From the NCBI GenBank assembly GCA_002402545.1, contig DHGA01000043.1:25848-56483 (forward strand): a stretch of 30,636 bases of DNA, read 5' to 3'. The stretch's first letter is position 1. Each line of letters opens with the position of its first letter. Positions 23,604 through 30,636 of this stretch are shown piece after piece. The notes beneath the pieces were generated by a model. It worked only from the letters and a program-made list of their open reading frames with translations, did not search any database and was not told the origin of the DNA. Made by a program: the position numbers and the translations under genes. Origin of the DNA: Syntrophaceae bacterium UBA4810. GTDB taxonomy: Bacteria; Desulfobacterota; Syntrophia; Syntrophales; Smithellaceae.

Positions 23604-24591
23604 GCGCGAAACTCGTAAGATAAAAACAGAATATTTGTACGGCGATAAGGTGGTCCGCTTTTTATATTCTGGCATCAAGGAATCAGCGCCATGGCTGTTT
23701 CGTCAGCTCACGAGCGCCAAAATCACCTGGTTACTGAGTTACGCAAATTACAGGGGTTTCCTTGCCGCCAGAATGAAGGAATACCTGGATTTGCAAAGGA
23801 ATCTGGGAATCAGCGCCGAGGAATGCCTTGAGCCATTGGAGTTATTGGATACGCCGCAAAGAATATTCGAAAGAAAAATACGTTACTGGCAGTGCCGGCC
23901 CCTGCCTAATGATCCCGCGGCTATTGTTTCTCCCGCCGATGCCAAAATGCTTTACGGTTCGCTGGCCGAGACTTCAAATATTTTTATCAAAGGTAAGTAT
24001 TTTGATTACGAAGAGATGTTGGGCGGCAATAAAAAAACATGGCTCAGAGCTTTTGATCGAGGGGATTTCGCTGTGTTTCGCCTGACGCCGGAAAAATATC
24101 ATTATAATCATAATCCTGTCGCAGGCAAAGTTCTTGATTTTTATAATATTTCGGGAAGTTATCACGCCTGCAATCCTAACGCCGTAGTGTCGCTGGTTAC
24201 TCCTTATTCAAAAAATAAAAGGGTTGTTACAATAATTGATACAGACGTCAAGGGGGGTACCGGAGTTGGATTGGTGGCGATGATAGAAGTTGTCGCATTG
24301 ATGATTGGAGATATCATGCAGTGCTACAGCAAAAAAGAGTATGAAAATCCTGTTTCTGTTGGCACAGGCATGTTTTTGGAAAAAGGTCAGCCCAAAAGTC
24401 TCTTCCGGCCCGGCAGCAGCACAGTTGTGCTTATGTTTCAAAAAGGGCGGGTGAGATTTGCCGATGACATTTATGCCAACATGTTTAACCCGTTGGCCGA
24501 AAGCATTTACGGTGTGGGATTCGGCAAATCGCTTGTGGAAACTGAGGTGATGGTCAGGTCATTTATAGCCAGCAGTATTAATAATTCATGA
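23575..24591 (+). CDS. psd: Phosphatidylserine decarboxylase (type II-like)
   Basis: Pyruvoyl enzyme that converts phosphatidylserine to phosphatidylethanolamine at the membrane. In a 338-residue reading, the catalytic elements are D122 in VSPADAK, the paired histidines H176 and H179 in KYHYNHNPVAG (equivalent to the family's YHRXHXP), and the self-cleavage motif GSST (280-283) in FRPGSSTVVLMF, where cleavage would leave a small beta chain and a large pyruvoyl alpha fragment. Alignment of the strand after it places Ser281 where GGST/LGST enzymes have Gly. The N-terminal ERETRKIKTEYLYGD region resembles clostridial long-form enzymes. Start: ATG 23575 overlaps the 814-aa gene by 29 bp; GTG 23584 is an alternative with about equal support. 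No phosphatidylserine synthase gene is nearby. Confidence 0.87.
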   Translation: MIFVKHQFIERETRKIKTEYLYGDKVVRFLYSGIKESAPWLFRQLTSAKITWLLSYANYRGFLAARMKEYLDLQRNLGISAEECLEPLELLDTPQRIFERKIRYWQCRPLPNDPAAIVSPADAKMLYGSLAETSNIFIKGKYFDYEEMLGGNKKTWLRAFDRGDFAVFRLTPEKYHYNHNPVAGKVLDFYNISGSYHACNPNAVVSLVTPYSKNKRVVTIIDTDVKGGTGVGLVAMIEVVALMIGDIMQCYSKKEYENPVSVGTGMFLEKGQPKSLFRPGSSTVVLMFQKGRVRFADDIYANMFNPLAESIYGVGFGKSLVETEVMVRSFIASSINNS

Positions 24592-24627
24592 TATTGATAG
24601 CCCGAGAGATTTAAGGGGGCGATGAAT

Positions 24628-25026
24628 ATGCAGCGAGAAAATATACAGTATATAAAATGCTTTTTGCAAAAAAAAATGCAGGAACTGCAAGATGTTGCCG
24701 GCAGCACGCTGCAAAGACTGAAAAACAATGGGGGAAAACATTCTGATGTATGCGATGAGGCGGCTTACGAATACAGCAAGTCTATAGAACTTGCCGTAAG
24801 GGGTAAAGAGATAAATATGATGCTTGATATTCAGGAAACACTAATGCGCATTGATCGAGGTCTTTACGGGATTTGTGATCACTGCAGTCAGAAAATACCG
24901 GAAGAAAGACTGAACAGCGCGCCGCTGAGCAAATTGTGTCTGCAATGCCAGATTGATTTCGAAAATCGCAATAGAATTGTGGGCAGGCGTTTTACACAAA
25001 AGGTAAATTTGAAGAATGCAAGTTGA
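24628..25026 (+). CDS. DksA/TraR-family C4 zinc-finger protein
   Basis: A 132-residue RNA-polymerase-binding-type protein. The zinc finger CDHC (C83, C86) and CLQC (C104, C107) is complete, in GICDHCSQKIPEERL and SKLCLQCQ. The coiled-coil tip motif is kept as DVCDEAA, with D40, D43 and A45 in the DXXDXA pattern that DksA uses near the polymerase active site. The start at 24628 is chosen because AAGGGGG (24613-24619) is 8 bases upstream; ATG 24622 is too near. It overlaps the next gene by 11 bp. DksA-like proteins tune rRNA and stress promoters; whether this one acts globally or only on this cluster is unknown. Confidence 0.87.
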   Translation: MQRENIQYIKCFLQKKMQELQDVAGSTLQRLKNNGGKHSDVCDEAAYEYSKSIELAVRGKEINMMLDIQETLMRIDRGLYGICDHCSQKIPEERLNSAPLSKLCLQCQIDFENRNRIVGRRFTQKVNLKNAS

Positions 25027-26068
25027 AATATTTATTTTAATTGCTGTTGTTGTAGTTGCTGTATTATTTTTGTGGGCTTTTAAAAGACTGCCACGGGAAG
25101 AATGGCAGTTTATTTGTTCTTTTCCGTCAAATAAAACAGAAGGTGGGCGATGGCAAGGTTGGAATTTAACCTACTATGGTTTCTTCACTGCCTTGGCATT
25201 AGTCTGCGCGCTGTTAGTGTTTCTGGTAATGATGTTTTCTATGCAGATACCTTCAGCCGTCACTATTTTTATCATCGCGGCTGTGCTGGCTTTTTGCCTG
25301 CCTGCCGCCAGTCTGACTGCCAAAATTTTGGAAAAGAAAAAATATACCCTGTCCGTAGGCGGGACATTCTTTATCGGCATGCTGATTGCTCCCTGGATAA
25401 TTTACGCAGCGGGTTTTTTTAGCAAAACATATTTTGCGAGTAACCTTTCCTTGCTCAGCGTAATGACCGCTTTGATTGTGGCATACAGCATCGGAGAAGG
25501 ATTGGGCAGGCTGGCCTGTATAAGTTTTGGCTGCTGTTACGGCAAGAAGCTTGATCTTTGTCCTGCATTCGTCCAGAAAGTATTTAAAAATATTAATTTT
25601 ACTTTTACCGGCAACTTGAAAAAGATTTCTTATGCGCATCAATGGGAAGGGCAGCAAGTTATCCCCATTCAGGCTCTTACGGCGGTTATTTATGTATTTT
25701 TTGGACTGCTTGGCATGTATCTATTTTTCCGTGGTTTTGTTGTATTACCTTTGGTGCTAAATCTTTTTGTAACTCAAATATGGCGTGTTCTTTCGGAATT
25801 TATGCGCGCTGATTACCGTGGCGAAGGGAAAATATCCGGCTACCAGATTATGGCTTCTCTGTCTATTCTCTATGGAGTATTTGTTGTTTATTTGTTCCAA
25901 GGAGAAAGCGCTATTATGCCGGACCTTACGCTGGGCATAAAATCACTGTGGAATCCACTTCTTATAATTTTTATGATTATTCTTTGGGTTACTACATTTA
26001 TTTATACGGGGAAAAGTAAAGTAACAAATTCCGAGATAGAGCTGCTCATAATCAAAGAAAATATCTAG
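25016..26068 (+). CDS. Lgt-like (prolipoprotein diacylglyceryl transferase family) membrane protein
   Basis: A polytopic membrane protein (350 residues, about eight spans) with an Lgt-like core. Visible are SIGEGLGRLACISFGCCYGK (about 158-177; the GR and GCCYG signature of Lgt-like proteins), VIPIQALTAVIYV (about 215-227, like P-Q-L-Y-E) and WRVLSEFMRADYRG (about 256-269, like EFXRXD). Canonical Lgt moves diacylglycerol from phosphatidylglycerol to a lipoprotein cysteine. The cysteine-rich GCCYG and an N-terminal span followed by a WQFICSFPS segment differ from classical Lgt (about 260-290 residues), so this is likely a paralog with a related lipid-transfer role. It overlaps the DksA-like gene by 11 bp. 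Confidence 0.75.
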   Translation: MQVEIFILIAVVVVAVLFLWAFKRLPREEWQFICSFPSNKTEGGRWQGWNLTYYGFFTALALVCALLVFLVMMFSMQIPSAVTIFIIAAVLAFCLPAASLTAKILEKKKYTLSVGGTFFIGMLIAPWIIYAAGFFSKTYFASNLSLLSVMTALIVAYSIGEGLGRLACISFGCCYGKKLDLCPAFVQKVFKNINFTFTGNLKKISYAHQWEGQQVIPIQALTAVIYVFFGLLGMYLFFRGFVVLPLVLNLFVTQIWRVLSEFMRADYRGEGKISGYQIMASLSILYGVFVVYLFQGESAIMPDLTLGIKSLWNPLLIIFMIILWVTTFIYTGKSKVTNSEIELLIIKENI

Positions 26069-26173
26069 AAATAACATACACAGTCCCATTCCATCATAAC
26101 TTGAATATAAATTATTGTTTGCTTAGGTGAGGTGTGTTAGTTACATCGCAACAAAGCAGGGGGTAGCACGTAT

Positions 26174-27448
26174 TTGAAGTCGGGGAAATTTAATTATCTC
26201 AATTATCTTGATAGTTTAAATATTGATGTTATGCGTTTTGGTTTGGAGACGATTTCCGAACTTCTCTCGCGTCTGAATAACCCACAAAATACATACAAGA
26301 CAATAATTGTAGCCGGCACTAACGGTAAAGGTTCGACCGCCACGATGATCGCTTCGATATTACAAAGTGCCGGGTATCGTGTCGGTCTTTACACATCACC
26401 GCACTTGGTGGATATCCGCGAGAGAATAGCGGTGAACGGAAAAATGATTTCCCGAGCGGATATTGATCGTATAATCGCCTATATAAAAAAAAAGAAAAAT
26501 AATCCATTAACGTATTTCGAATTTCTTACCGCCGCCGCCTTTGTTTACTTTAAACAAAAAAAAGTTGACATTGCGGTTTTGGAAGTTGGTCTGGGAGGTC
26601 AGCTGGACGCGACAAATGTTTGCACTCCGTTGGTTTCGGTAATTACCAATATTTCGTTTGACCATATGGCGTATTTGGGAAAGACTCTTGAATCCATTGC
26701 AAAAGAAAAAGCAGGTATCATCAAAAAACGCGGAATTTGTGTGACTGCGGCAAAACAAAAAAAAGTACTAAAAATATTTAAAAATATCTGCCATGAGCGC
26801 AATGCTAAATTTTATCAAATGGGCATTGACTTTAAGATTATTAAAAACAAAGATAAAACTTTCGATTATCAGGGGATGTCGCGAAATTTAAAAAGGTTGT
26901 CCCTGGGGATGCCCGAAGAGCATCAAATGGAAAATGCGGCACTGGCAATAGCCGCCATCGGTATTGTCACTAAAAAAGGATTGCCGGTGAAAGAGCAGGC
27001 AATTCGCGATGGTTTGCAAAAAACAAAACTTGACGCGCGGATGGAAGTTCTGCAAAAATCTCCTCTCTTTATATTAGATGGAGCGCACAATCCTGGCGGA
27101 ATTCGCGCTCTGTGCAAAACGCTAAAGAATGAGTACACACATCGTCGGCTAATATTGATTTTTGCATGTCTCAAAGATAAAAAATATTTTCAAATGCTAC
27201 ACACAATAGCGCCTTTGGCTTACAAAATAATACTGCCGCGCTTGACAACCGCGCGCGCGCAACATCCTGATAATATTAAAGAAATAGTAAATGAAATGCG
27301 TTATAAATCGCGAGTAGTTAATAGTGTTTATCAGGCAATGAAAATAGCGCGCTCGATCGCTTCGAAAGATGATTTAATTCTGGCCGCCGGGTCTCTTTAC
27401 CTGGCCGCGGAAATAAAACAAACGTTTCCTAAAAATCACATCTTATGA
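26174..27448 (+). CDS. folC: Folylpolyglutamate synthase/dihydrofolate synthase
   Basis: Mur-ligase-family enzyme that adds glutamate to folates (and dihydropteroate in bifunctional forms), cytoplasmic and ATP-dependent. The P-loop GTNGKGST is at residues 48-55, followed by SAGYRVGLYTSPHLVDIRER (substrate loop), VLEVGLGGQLDATNV, TNISFDHMAYLG, and a C-terminal FILDGAHNPGG, all FolC-specific. The length of 424 residues is standard. The start is a TTG at 26174 behind GCAGGGGG (26157-26164). It is separated by 105 bp from the Lgt-like gene and 43 bp from lptD. All motifs are intact. Confidence 0.94.
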   Translation: MKSGKFNYLNYLDSLNIDVMRFGLETISELLSRLNNPQNTYKTIIVAGTNGKGSTATMIASILQSAGYRVGLYTSPHLVDIRERIAVNGKMISRADIDRIIAYIKKKKNNPLTYFEFLTAAAFVYFKQKKVDIAVLEVGLGGQLDATNVCTPLVSVITNISFDHMAYLGKTLESIAKEKAGIIKKRGICVTAAKQKKVLKIFKNICHERNAKFYQMGIDFKIIKNKDKTFDYQGMSRNLKRLSLGMPEEHQMENAALAIAAIGIVTKKGLPVKEQAIRDGLQKTKLDARMEVLQKSPLFILDGAHNPGGIRALCKTLKNEYTHRRLILIFACLKDKKYFQMLHTIAPLAYKIILPRLTTARAQHPDNIKEIVNEMRYKSRVVNSVYQAMKIARSIASKDDLILAAGSLYLAAEIKQTFPKNHIL

Positions 27449-27491
27449 TAAGAGTCATTGAATTTAATACATATATCCGGGGTATTATACA

Positions 27492-29750
27492 TTGATTAGT
27501 AAATTAAAAAATAAACTGGTTGTTGCCTGCTTTGCCTTCGGGATGCTGCTTTTTTCTTATATTAAGGTCTCCGCTGATGAAATAAAAGATGAAAAAGAAT
27601 CAATAGAGATTGAAGCGGATAGCATGGATTATGATTATAACCTTGATACGTATCACGCTAAGGGGAAAGTTGTAATTAACTATAGCGATATCGTTCTAAA
27701 CGCTGATGATGTGGAACTGGACAACAAGAGTAAAGTTGCGACTGCCCAGGGTAACGTTTTTCTAAAAATGGGCGAAGATTATCTTAAAGGAGATAAGATT
27801 GTCTTTAACATAGAAGAAAAAACAGGGGTTGCTTATGACGGGCAGGCTTATTATGCCCGGAATCATTTTTATGTAAGAGGCAATAAAATTGAAAAAACAG
27901 GAGAAGACACTTATTTTATCGAGCAGCCACGGGCGACAACCTGTGACGGTGATAGCCCGGACTGGGAAATCGCGGGATCGTCAATGAATGTGACCATCGA
28001 AGGTTACGGCTTGATGAAAAACGCCAGATTCCTTACCAAAGGACTGCCGGTTTTATACACTCCTTTTGTTCCTTTTCCCGCGAAGACAAAAAGACAATCA
28101 GGATTTCTGGTTCCCTATCTGTCATATTCCAAAAGCAAAGACGGTTTGGATATTGAGATTCCTTTCTTCTGGGCGATATCACCGCAGATGGACGCGACAT
28201 TTTATCAGAGATATATTGAAAAGAGAGGTTACAAGCAGGGAGCGGAATTCAGATATTATCTGGGCGATCATTCTTTCGGTACCTGGTATGGAGATTTTAT
28301 ACACGACGGAAAAGATATTACTGAAAAAGTCGGTTCTCCGACAGGGCGTGACTGGGATGGTTCGCATGATCGCTGGTCTTATTATATTAATCATCAAACT
28401 AATTTTGATGAAGATTTCTATCTGCGGACGGATTTACGCAAAGTTTCCGATAAGTGGTATTTTAAAGATTTTTCCTCCCATAACTATTATCTGGAACATT
28501 ACGCGCGAAATGAAGATGACCCTTTCAAAAAGGTGCCGTTTTACGGTGATAAATCATTGCGCTCACTGGAATCAACAGCGCGCATTTATAAAGGGTGGTC
28601 AAATTATAATCTGCTGGGCATGATCAGTTATACAGATGATTTTGCAGCGGCGAATAATGAGGCAACGCTGCAGAAATATCCGGAAGTAATTTTTACCGGT
28701 ATCAAGCAGCCGCTGTTTTCCACGCCTCTTTATTACGAGATGAAAGGTACTTATGACTATTTTCACCGCGGAGAAGGGCAAAAAGGGCATTTATTCGATT
28801 TCAATCCCGCTGTTTCTCTTCCCATTAGTATTGGCAGATTCGCAAAAATCACGCCGCAATTTTCATTAAGAGAAACAGCCTGGGAGCGCGAAGACGATGA
28901 ACTATTATTCGGCAAGGAGAAAAGAAGCGGAAATCATCTCACTTATACAGCTTCCGTAACCGCCAGCTCTCAGATATCGCGTGTTTTTGATATGAATATC
29001 TTTGACTGGGAAAAAGTTCAGCATGAAATTAAGCCGGAGATATCTTATGTTTATACACCTGACTTTAATCAGAATGATGTTCCTGACTATATGCCATTGG
29101 CCAATGAACAAAACGAGGTGATATGGGCTTTGACCAACACTTTGATGGCTAAAGTTAAACACAAAGTGAAAGATAAAGATAAAGGTAAAGATCAAAAACA
29201 AGATCAGGATACAGAACAGAATGCGGATATAAATATAGATAAGCAAGAAGCTTATAGCTATCTTGAATTTTTAAGATTAAAAGTATTTCAAACTTACGAT
29301 ATTAACGAGGCAAAAAGGAGTTTAGTGACTGCCGGTGATAAGCGGCGCCCTTTTTCAGAAATAGGAATCGAATTTGACTTAAAGCCTCACAAATACTTTT
29401 CATTTTCGGCGCGCAATAGATACGATGTCTACAACGGTTGGAGAGAAATGAATTATGATTTGAAGCTTGAAGATTGGCGCGGTGATATGCTGACCTTAGG
29501 CTACAGATATGAAATTAATAGAATTGAGCAAATTAATCTGGGCATCAAAGCGTTGATTACTAAAAACCTTATCGCTCATTATGAGTTAAGGCGCGATGAG
29601 TTGAATACTCGCAAAATGGAAAATACCATCGGTATCACGTATTACAGCCAGTGCTGGAGCCTGGGAGTTGACTACTCGGAAGATGATGATGATTCCAGAG
29701 TTATGGTCAGAATAGGGTTTACCGGTTTAGGCGGCTTAAGCATTAGATAA
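27492..29750 (+). CDS. lptD: LPS-assembly protein LptD
   Basis: Outer-membrane beta-barrel that, with LptE, inserts lipopolysaccharide into the outer leaflet. The 752-residue product has a signal peptide (about 1-29), an OstA/LptA-like beta-jellyroll (about 35-150: IEIEADSMDYDYNLDTYHAKGKV in part, repeated GDKIVFN-type strands) and a C-terminal barrel. Mature cysteines are only C151 (RATTCDGD) and C721 (YSQCWSL), matching one conserved long-range disulfide between jellyroll and barrel. Residues 554-575 are a charged Lys/Asp insert (VKHKVKDKDKGKDQKQDQDT) in a likely loop. The start is a TTG with a poor ribosome binding site, so the exact start is uncertain. It shows the organism makes LPS. Confidence 0.93.
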   Translation: MISKLKNKLVVACFAFGMLLFSYIKVSADEIKDEKESIEIEADSMDYDYNLDTYHAKGKVVINYSDIVLNADDVELDNKSKVATAQGNVFLKMGEDYLKGDKIVFNIEEKTGVAYDGQAYYARNHFYVRGNKIEKTGEDTYFIEQPRATTCDGDSPDWEIAGSSMNVTIEGYGLMKNARFLTKGLPVLYTPFVPFPAKTKRQSGFLVPYLSYSKSKDGLDIEIPFFWAISPQMDATFYQRYIEKRGYKQGAEFRYYLGDHSFGTWYGDFIHDGKDITEKVGSPTGRDWDGSHDRWSYYINHQTNFDEDFYLRTDLRKVSDKWYFKDFSSHNYYLEHYARNEDDPFKKVPFYGDKSLRSLESTARIYKGWSNYNLLGMISYTDDFAAANNEATLQKYPEVIFTGIKQPLFSTPLYYEMKGTYDYFHRGEGQKGHLFDFNPAVSLPISIGRFAKITPQFSLRETAWEREDDELLFGKEKRSGNHLTYTASVTASSQISRVFDMNIFDWEKVQHEIKPEISYVYTPDFNQNDVPDYMPLANEQNEVIWALTNTLMAKVKHKVKDKDKGKDQKQDQDTEQNADINIDKQEAYSYLEFLRLKVFQTYDINEAKRSLVTAGDKRRPFSEIGIEFDLKPHKYFSFSARNRYDVYNGWREMNYDLKLEDWRGDMLTLGYRYEINRIEQINLGIKALITKNLIAHYELRRDELNTRKMENTIGITYYSQCWSLGVDYSEDDDDSRVMVRIGFTGLGGLSIR

Positions 29751-29846
29751 AATACTTATTGATATTAAAGAGTTAGCGACTTAAAGATGCTTCATCTATT
29801 TTCAGGGCGATTAATCTATAAGTAGCCAATAAATTCAATATTCTCC

Positions 29847-29875
29847 TTGACAATCCGGTGTAAATTGCATAAATT
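29847..29875 (+). promoter_or_regulatory. Sigma70-type promoter of rplM-rpsI
   Basis: TTGACA (29847-29852, perfect), a 17-base spacer and TAAATT (29870-29875, four of six). It lies 39 bp before the rplM ATG, leaving a short leader. The quality and placement make it the best promoter in the window besides the PhoB-controlled one. Confidence 0.75.
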
Positions 29876-29913
29876 TCACCGTTCATTTACAAAATTACAT
29901 GGTGGTTACAAAA

Positions 29914-30345
29914 ATGAAGAAAACTTATGCGGCTAAAGCCGCCGCGATTAACAAAGATTGGTATGTTGTGGACGCGTCTAACAAAATACTGGGAAGATTA
30001 GCCAGTGAAGTGGCGCTTCGCCTGCGGGGTAAACATAAAGCTGTATATACTCCTCATGTCGACACAGGTGATTTTATTGTCGTGGTTAACGCGGAAAAGG
30101 TTAAGCTTACAGGGAAAAAACTGACTGATAAAATTTATTATTCGTATTCCGGTTATCCGGGAGGATTGACTGAGACTCCTGCTGGAAAAATGCTGGCGGA
30201 AAAACCGGAAAAAGTTATCCGCATGGCTGTGGCGGGAATGCTGCCGAAAAATAATTTGGGTAGAAGAATGCTCAAAAAACTCAAAGTTTATTCCGGCAAT
30301 GCTCATCCCCATGAAGCACAGTGCCCGCGTGTTTTGTCTGTGTAA
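29914..30345 (+). CDS. rplM: Large ribosomal subunit protein uL13
   Basis: Early-assembling 23S rRNA-binding protein L13, 143 residues. The conserved KDWYVVDASNKILGRLAS near the N-terminus, RLRGKHKAVYTPHVDTGDFI and the C-terminal MLPKNNLGRRMLKKLKVYSG are diagnostic. The ATG at 29914 is chosen because GGTGG (29900-29904) is about 9 bases upstream; an ATG at 29899 overlaps it. rpsI follows 34 bp later, the universal L13-S9 pair. Confidence 0.96.
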   Translation: MKKTYAAKAAAINKDWYVVDASNKILGRLASEVALRLRGKHKAVYTPHVDTGDFIVVVNAEKVKLTGKKLTDKIYYSYSGYPGGLTETPAGKMLAEKPEKVIRMAVAGMLPKNNLGRRMLKKLKVYSGNAHPHEAQCPRVLSV

Positions 30346-30379
30346 CGAAAATAGATTATTTTGAAATATTGGAGAGGTT

Positions 30380-30636
30380 ATGTCCGAACAAAGATATTAT
30401 GCAACAGGTAAAAGAAAAAGCGCTATTGCCCGCGTTTATATGAAAACAGGCAGCGGCAATATCGTTGTCAACAAAAGAAATTATGATGAATATTTTACGC
30501 GCCCAAGTTTAAAAATGGTTATTAAGCAACCGTTAGAGATCACCGGCAAGAACGACCAATTTGATTTATACGTAAACGTGACAGGGGGAGGTGTCGCCGG
30601 TCAGGCGGGAGCGGTAAAACACGGCATATCGAAAGC
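30380..30636 (+). CDS. rpsI: Small ribosomal subunit protein uS9 (3' end outside window)
   Basis: Ribosomal protein S9, cut by the window end; 85 codons are present of about 130. The frame reads MSEQRYYATGKRKSAIARVY, the classic S9 start, then GSGNIVVNKRNYDEYF, LKMVIKQPLEIT and VNVTGGGVAGQAGAVKHGIS. GGAGAGG lies just upstream of the ATG. The missing part includes the basic C-terminal tail that reaches the P-site tRNA. Confidence 0.96.
   Translation, partial: MSEQRYYATGKRKSAIARVYMKTGSGNIVVNKRNYDEYFTRPSLKMVIKQPLEITGKNDQFDLYVNVTGGGVAGQAGAVKHGISK

Noticed and set aside
29856..29880. Autoregulatory hairpin in the rplM leader (GGTG...CACC)
   Set aside because: The arms GGTGTAAATT and AAATTTCACC are offset by one base and overlap the -10 element, so they are unlikely to be an RNA control structure.
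1..30636. CRISPR array, tRNA, rRNA or insertion sequence
   Set aside because: No regularly spaced repeats, no cloverleaf-like sequence and no transposase were recognised by eye on either strand.

Overview
The window reads as chromosomal DNA of an anaerobic Gram-negative bacterium. The protein flavour (DUF169, a Liv-type ABC transporter next to a glutaconate-type CoA-transferase, a CoA-disulfide-reductase-like flavoprotein) together with LptD suggests a Desulfobacterota/deltaproteobacterial lineage of the Syntrophus/Smithella kind. That placement is inference from gene content, not from a search. No tRNA, rRNA, CRISPR array or insertion sequence was seen.

Layout. (1) 1-2250: end of the ribosomal alpha operon, rpsD (5' end missing)-rpoA-rplQ, closed by a strong intrinsic terminator. 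(2) 2308-2568: a small stand-alone EF-Tu domain-2-like protein. (3) 2663-9446: a complete phosphate module, phoB, then pstS-pstC-pstA-pstB-phoU-phoR. A PhoB box with a correctly spaced -10 precedes pstS, and a hairpin that probably attenuates transcription lies between pstS and pstC. (4) 9451-10815: an FAD/NAD-linked disulfide reductase of the CoA-disulfide reductase/NADH oxidase family, closely behind phoR. (5) 10896-19169: an accessory module with a broken DUF169 gene fragment at its left edge, a TetR-family regulator on the minus strand, a 569-bp divergent intergenic region, livHMGF, two CoA-transferase subunits, a periplasmic binding protein and a terminator hairpin. (6) 19315-20136: a complete DUF169 gene, paralogous to the fragment at 10896. 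(7) 20137-26068: a lipid/envelope-flavoured accessory cluster with a REP-like palindrome, a two-TM sensor-like membrane protein without an output domain, an unrecognised 814-residue soluble protein, a phosphatidylserine decarboxylase, a DksA/TraR-type zinc-finger protein and an Lgt-like membrane protein; the last four are close together or overlapping. (8) 26174-30636: folC, lptD, then a good sigma70-type promoter and rplM-rpsI (rpsI cut by the window end).

How the parts work together. The Pst/Pho block is a self-contained phosphate-uptake and sensing circuit. The liv/CoA-transferase module reads as import of a carboxylic acid or amino acid followed by activation to its CoA thioester, probably controlled by the divergent TetR protein; the substrate cannot be read from the sequence. 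The DUF169 sequences at both edges, and the G-rich codon choice in livHMGF, suggest this module was inserted or rearranged. The best candidate for an undescribed system is the 21159-26068 group, where an orphan 814-aa protein is translationally overlapped with a phosphatidylserine decarboxylase and followed by a DksA-like and an Lgt-like protein.
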